Shown: positions 7,297 to 9,943 of the stretch, piece after piece
Layout of the letters: every line of letters begins with the position of its first letter
How positions within the stretch are numbered: position 1 is the first letter of the stretch
NCBI GenBank assembly: GCA_030039695.1
Contig: JASHVB010000483.1
Span: 1-9,943, forward strand
DNA from: Acetobacteraceae bacterium
GTDB lineage: Bacteria; Pseudomonadota; Alphaproteobacteria; Acetobacterales; Acetobacteraceae
Direction of reading: 5' to 3'
Length of the DNA stretch: 9,943 nucleotides
Program-made: the position numbers and the translations under genes
Notes under the pieces: model-generated
Database searches by the model: none
Seen by the model: only the letters and a program-made list of their open reading frames with translations
What the model was told of the DNA's origin: nothing

Positions 7297-7751
7297 GGGG
7301 CCGGACCAAAAGAAAGCACGTGCCCCTCGTCCTGACCGATGGTGGATTCCAGCGTGCGCCAGTCCATGTCACGCACGTCCTGAAGCAACGGAAGGCTCGC
7401 TTGCCGCACGGCGTTCGTCGCAGCGTCGATGTCCGACGTCTCGCCGTCTCGGTCGAACTTTCCGCCGCGCCGCACGAACGCGAGGTGTGGCTCGGAGTCG
7501 TCCGCCAGCTTCCCGTGACACATCTGCGCAGCGGCACAAGTGCCGCGCCGAGGATCGGCGTAGCGGAACGCTGGCGTCACGGCCGGCCTCGCTATGTCGC
7601 ACGCGATCAACGCTGCAAGATCGGTGACGCGCACCTGCGCGCCAACGCCGGAATTCTGCACAGCCCCACGCCCCGTTACCGCAAAATCTGCCGCATCGCG
7701 CCGACCGTTGTCGATGACTGGGGCCGCTTGGTAGCGTGCCCGCGTCCCCAT
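7293..7751 (-). CDS. Unidentified protein, coupled to the DHOD-like gene
   Basis: I do not recognise this family. From the ATG at 7751 the frame gives 152 residues. The other five frames here are arginine-rich shadows, while this one has a balanced composition and third-position G/C preference, especially over its second half. Its TGA overlaps the GTG of the DHOD-like gene by 4 bases, the best sign that it is translated. Visible features are a short hydrophobic stretch, TDLAALIAC (43-51), three cysteines (51, 72, 78) with H79, an acidic patch around 100-110 and an amphipathic C-terminal segment around residues 113-128. There is no signal peptide or membrane span. The frame stays open upstream to an ATG at 7844, but that would run antisense into the ThDP gene. 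No ribosome binding site supports 7751 and a start further inside is possible. It could be a small partner of the flavoprotein; that is inference only. Confidence 0.55.
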   Translation of the reverse strand: MGTRARYQAAPVIDNGRRDAADFAVTGRGAVQNSGVGAQVRVTDLAALIACDIARPAVTPAFRYADPRRGTCAAAQMCHGKLADDSEPHLAFVRRGGKFDRDGETSDIDAATNAVRQASLPLLQDVRDMDWRTLESTIGQDEGHVLSFGPAP

Positions 7752-7760
7752 GGAGAGAGG
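7752..7760 (+). promoter_or_regulatory. Ribosome binding site GGAGAGAGG for the ThDP enzyme
   Basis: GGAGAGAGG sits 5 nt before the ATG at 7766 and decides this start over an in-frame GTG at 7736, which would add ten residues and overlap the divergent gene. With the divergent start at 7751, this site occupies nearly all of the 14-bp gap, so the promoters must lie inside the neighbouring coding regions or the minus-strand gene starts later. Confidence 0.8.
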
Positions 7761-7765
7761 ACGCC

Positions 7766-9442
7766 ATGAGTCAGGCCGCGACACAATCAACACAGGGCGC
7801 GCCAGCTGCGCAACGTATGACCACCGGAGAAGCGGTCGTCGCAACGCTCATCGCCAATGGCATCGACCACGTTTTCTGCCTTCCCGGCGTGCAGAACGAC
7901 TACCTGCTCGACGCGCTGCACGGCGCACAGGATCGCATCCGCGCGGTGCACACCCGACACGAGCAAGGCGCGGCATACATGGCGCTCGGCGCGGCGATGG
8001 CAAGCGGCAAACCCGCCGCCTATGCCGTCGTGCCCGGGCCCGGATTCCTCAACACCACTGGCGCGCTGTGCACCGCCTATGCGGTGAACGCACCGGTCCT
8101 AGCGCTGGTCGGCCAAATTCCCGCCGCGGCAATCGGCCGCGGCTACGGGCTGCTGCACGAAATTCCTGACCAGCTCGGCACCATGCGCTCGCTGACCAAA
8201 TATGCGGACCGTATCCGCGCGCCGCATGAGGCGCCGCTCAAGGTGACGGAAGCGTTCCGCCAGATGCTATCCGGCCGGCCGCGTCCCACTGGCCTCGAAT
8301 GCCCGATCGATGTCTGGTCACGCCGTGCGCCGGTGCGCATTCCCACGCCGGCCACGCCCGATCCCATCCCAGTAGACACCGACGCCGTAGAGCGAGCCGC
8401 CAAACTGCTCGGTGAGGCACAACGACCGTTGATCTGCGTCGGCGGCGGCGCGCAGGGGGCGAGCGCGGAAATCCGTGCCACCGCAGAGCTGCTGCAGGCG
8501 CCGGTCGTGATGTTCCGCATGGGACAAGGTGTGCTGGACCGGCGCCATGGTCTCGCCGCCAACATCCTGGTCGGCCACAAACTGTGGGAACATGCCGACG
8601 TGGTGCTCGCGGTCGGCACGCGCCTCAACATGCAAGTTCAGCAATGGGGCACTGATCCGCATCTGAAGATTGTCCGCATCGACGCCGACGCCGAGGAGCT
8701 GGATCGCATGGAGCGTCCCGCGGTTGGCATCTGCGGCGATTCGGCGACGACGCTACGCGCGTTGCTCGATGCTGTGGGAACGCACAACCGCCGCCGCGAA
8801 CCGCGTGCCGACGAAGTGGCGCGACTGCGCGCACAGGCCGATGCCGAGCTCTCGCTGCTGCAGCCCCAGCTTGCTTATCTCGCGGCGATCCGTGACGAGT
8901 TGCCCGACGACGGCATTTTTGTCGATGAGCTCACCCAGCTCGGCTACGCCGCACGCATGGCGTTTCCGGTCTACCGGCCGCGCACTTATATTTCGCCCGG
9001 CTATCAAGGCACGCTCGGCTGGGGCGTGGCGACCGCGCTCGGCGTGAAGCTGGCGCGCCCCGATGCACCTGTCGTCGCGGTTTCCGGCGATGGCGGCTTT
9101 CTCTTCAATGCACAGGAACTTGCTACCGCCGTGCAGCAGCGGATCCACGTGGTGATCGTGCTGATGAACGACAATGCTTACGGCAACGTGCGCCGCATCC
9201 AGTCCGACATGTTCGGCAATCGGTTGATCGCAAGCGATCTGCACAATCCCGACTTCCAGAAATTCGTCGACAGCTTTGGCGCAGTGCCGTTGCGCGCCGC
9301 CTCGCCGGACGAGCTGCGCGCCGCGCTGCGCACCGCTCTGAAGGCGGATGGTCCCGTGGTTATCGAAGTTCCCGCCGGGCCGATGCCCGACCCGTGGCGT
9401 ATCCTGCGTCCATCGCGGAATCGGCCGAGCAAGGTCGCCTGA
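7766..9442 (+). CDS. Thiamine diphosphate-dependent enzyme, acetolactate synthase/benzoylformate decarboxylase family
   Basis: A 558-residue protein with the three-domain layout of the family. The N-terminal PYR domain carries the catalytic glutamate E66 (HTRHEQGAAYMA) that activates the cofactor, and GPGFLNT at 91-97. A central domain spans about 205-340. The C-terminal PP domain has the Mg-ThDP motif from GDGGF (441-445) to NDNAYGN (468-474). Enzymes of this fold decarboxylate 2-oxo acids or join and cleave carbon-carbon bonds. Members include acetolactate synthase, benzoylformate decarboxylase, oxalyl-CoA decarboxylase, glyoxylate carboligase and sulfoacetaldehyde acetyltransferase, and the sequence alone does not separate them. 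No small regulatory subunit (IlvN) gene follows, arguing against biosynthetic acetolactate synthase. The start at 7766 is set by a strong ribosome binding site. The gene diverges from the minus-strand operon and is followed by a possible monooxygenase gene, suggesting a catabolic role. Confidence 0.92.
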   Translation: MSQAATQSTQGAPAAQRMTTGEAVVATLIANGIDHVFCLPGVQNDYLLDALHGAQDRIRAVHTRHEQGAAYMALGAAMASGKPAAYAVVPGPGFLNTTGALCTAYAVNAPVLALVGQIPAAAIGRGYGLLHEIPDQLGTMRSLTKYADRIRAPHEAPLKVTEAFRQMLSGRPRPTGLECPIDVWSRRAPVRIPTPATPDPIPVDTDAVERAAKLLGEAQRPLICVGGGAQGASAEIRATAELLQAPVVMFRMGQGVLDRRHGLAANILVGHKLWEHADVVLAVGTRLNMQVQQWGTDPHLKIVRIDADAEELDRMERPAVGICGDSATTLRALLDAVGTHNRRREPRADEVARLRAQADAELSLLQPQLAYLAAIRDELPDDGIFVDELTQLGYAARMAFPVYRPRTYISPGYQGTLGWGVATALGVKLARPDAPVVAVSGDGGFLFNAQELATAVQQRIHVVIVLMNDNAYGNVRRIQSDMFGNRLIASDLHNPDFQKFVDSFGAVPLRAASPDELRAALRTALKADGPVVIEVPAGPMPDPWRILRPSRNRPSKVA

Positions 9443-9878
9443 TCAGCAACGGGAGACCAGTCATGGCGGCCGCGAAGGTGATCCAGTTGCTGCAGGAGCG
9501 AGAGAAGCTGATACGCTGCTGGAATTGGCAGATTGCCGTGCCGCGACCTCTGTGCGTCTGCGGTCCGCTCGTGCATCGCTCTCAACATCAGACAGGCCAC
9601 GGACAGGCTGCGATCGCTACCTTCCGTGTCGCGTTTCTACCTGGCAGCGACCGATTATCGGAATGGCAAGCGCGGGATCACGAGCATGACGGCGGTCGAA
9701 ATCGCCCTCCCGCTTGCAGGACGGGCCGGAGGAAGGCGCCACGCAGAGGCGAAATCGGTTGCGCCGCCCTCCCTAACCGTTGCCACCAGGGGCGGGAATT
9801 TGCCATGGCCCGGCGTTCCCACTCTCAGCCCAACTGCTCGACGCTTGTGCCTCACCGCCATTGACCCGGTCGTGTCCC
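9443..9878. other. 436-bp tract, no convincing gene; possible remnant start at 9463
   Basis: Between the ThDP gene and the monooxygenase start, two overlapping frames stay open. An ATG at 9463 follows GGGAGA at a suitable distance and opens with a helix-like, well-formed stretch (MAAAKVIQLLQEREKLIRC). After about 30 codons that frame turns rich in His, Arg, Gln and Cys and runs as far as 9864. The second frame, from about 9533, looks more protein-like in its middle (SRFYLAATDYRNGKRG). This is compatible with a small decayed or frameshifted gene, but neither frame resembles a known family. No clear terminator follows the TGA at 9442. Confidence 0.4.
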
Positions 9879-9943
9879 ATGCCGCAGCAACTTCATCTCA
9901 ATCTGTTCATCCATGGCCGCGGCCACCATGAAGCAGCGTGGCG
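9879..9943 (+). CDS. NtaA/SnaA/DszA-type flavin-dependent monooxygenase, N-terminus only (3' truncated by window)
   Basis: From the ATG at 9879 the frame stays open for 21 codons to the window edge, reading MPQQLHLNLFIHGRGHHEAA and continuing WR. The pattern LHLNLF, then GHHEAAWR, is the characteristic start of the luciferase-like monooxygenases related to nitrilotriacetate monooxygenase component A, pristinamycin synthase SnaA and dibenzothiophene-sulfone monooxygenase DszA. These use reduced FMN from a separate reductase and oxygen to break C-N or C-S bonds or oxidise xenobiotics. The ribosome binding site is unclear. Too little is present to give a substrate, but the N-terminal match is specific enough to support the family. 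Confidence 0.68.
   Translation, partial: MPQQLHLNLFIHGRGHHEAAW

Noticed and set aside
7191..7769. 192-aa plus-strand open frame opposite the unidentified gene
   Set aside because: It crosses into the DHOD-like gene and is Arg/Pro-rich; the minus-strand frame has the better composition and a coupled stop/start. It is the main competitor if the minus-strand call proves wrong.
1..9943. CRISPR array, tRNA, rRNA, insertion sequence or defence system
   Set aside because: No regularly spaced repeats, no tRNA-like cloverleaf noticed, no transposase or nuclease motifs; all large frames are metabolic or envelope families.

Overview
The window is GC-rich (roughly 60-65% by eye), densely coded, and its codons strongly prefer G or C in the third position. 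Starts are ATG or GTG and several carry AGGGAGG- or GGAG-type ribosome binding sites. The gene families suggest a metabolically versatile proteobacterium. A Burkholderiales-like betaproteobacterium would fit, but that is inference from gene content and style; no rRNA, tRNA or phylogenetic marker is present.

Layout. (1) Bases 1-3037, plus strand: the 3' half of a 3-hydroxyisobutyrate dehydrogenase-type gene, a 126-bp gap holding a strong inverted repeat, a HAD-superfamily phosphatase, and 34 bp later an acyl-CoA synthetase-type AMP-forming ligase with a GTG start. (2) Bases 3038-3562: about 525 bp between convergent genes with no supportable gene. (3) Bases 3563-7751, minus strand, read from right to left: an unidentified 152-aa protein, a dihydroorotate dehydrogenase-like flavoprotein sharing a GTGA stop/start overlap with it, a nicotinamidase-type hydrolase, a zinc alcohol dehydrogenase and a DUF218/YdcF-like membrane protein. 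Spacing is tight (4-bp overlap, 73, 19 and 21 bp), so this looks like one operon. (4) Bases 7766-9442, plus strand: a ThDP-dependent acetolactate synthase/benzoylformate decarboxylase-family enzyme, transcribed divergently from that operon with only 14 bp between the proposed starts. (5) Bases 9443-9878: a mostly non-coding tract. (6) From 9879 to the window end: the first 21 codons of an apparent NtaA/SnaA/DszA-type flavin-dependent monooxygenase.

Together the genes look like an accessory catabolic region rather than housekeeping. A flavin monooxygenase, a ThDP carbon-carbon lyase or ligase, a zinc alcohol dehydrogenase, a DHOD-like redox flavoprotein, an amidase-like hydrolase, an acyl-CoA ligase and a 3-hydroxyacid dehydrogenase could serve stepwise breakdown of an organic compound. 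The substrate cannot be read from the sequence and no known pathway is matched. I see no transposase, CRISPR array, tRNA or clear phage gene, and no obvious defence system.
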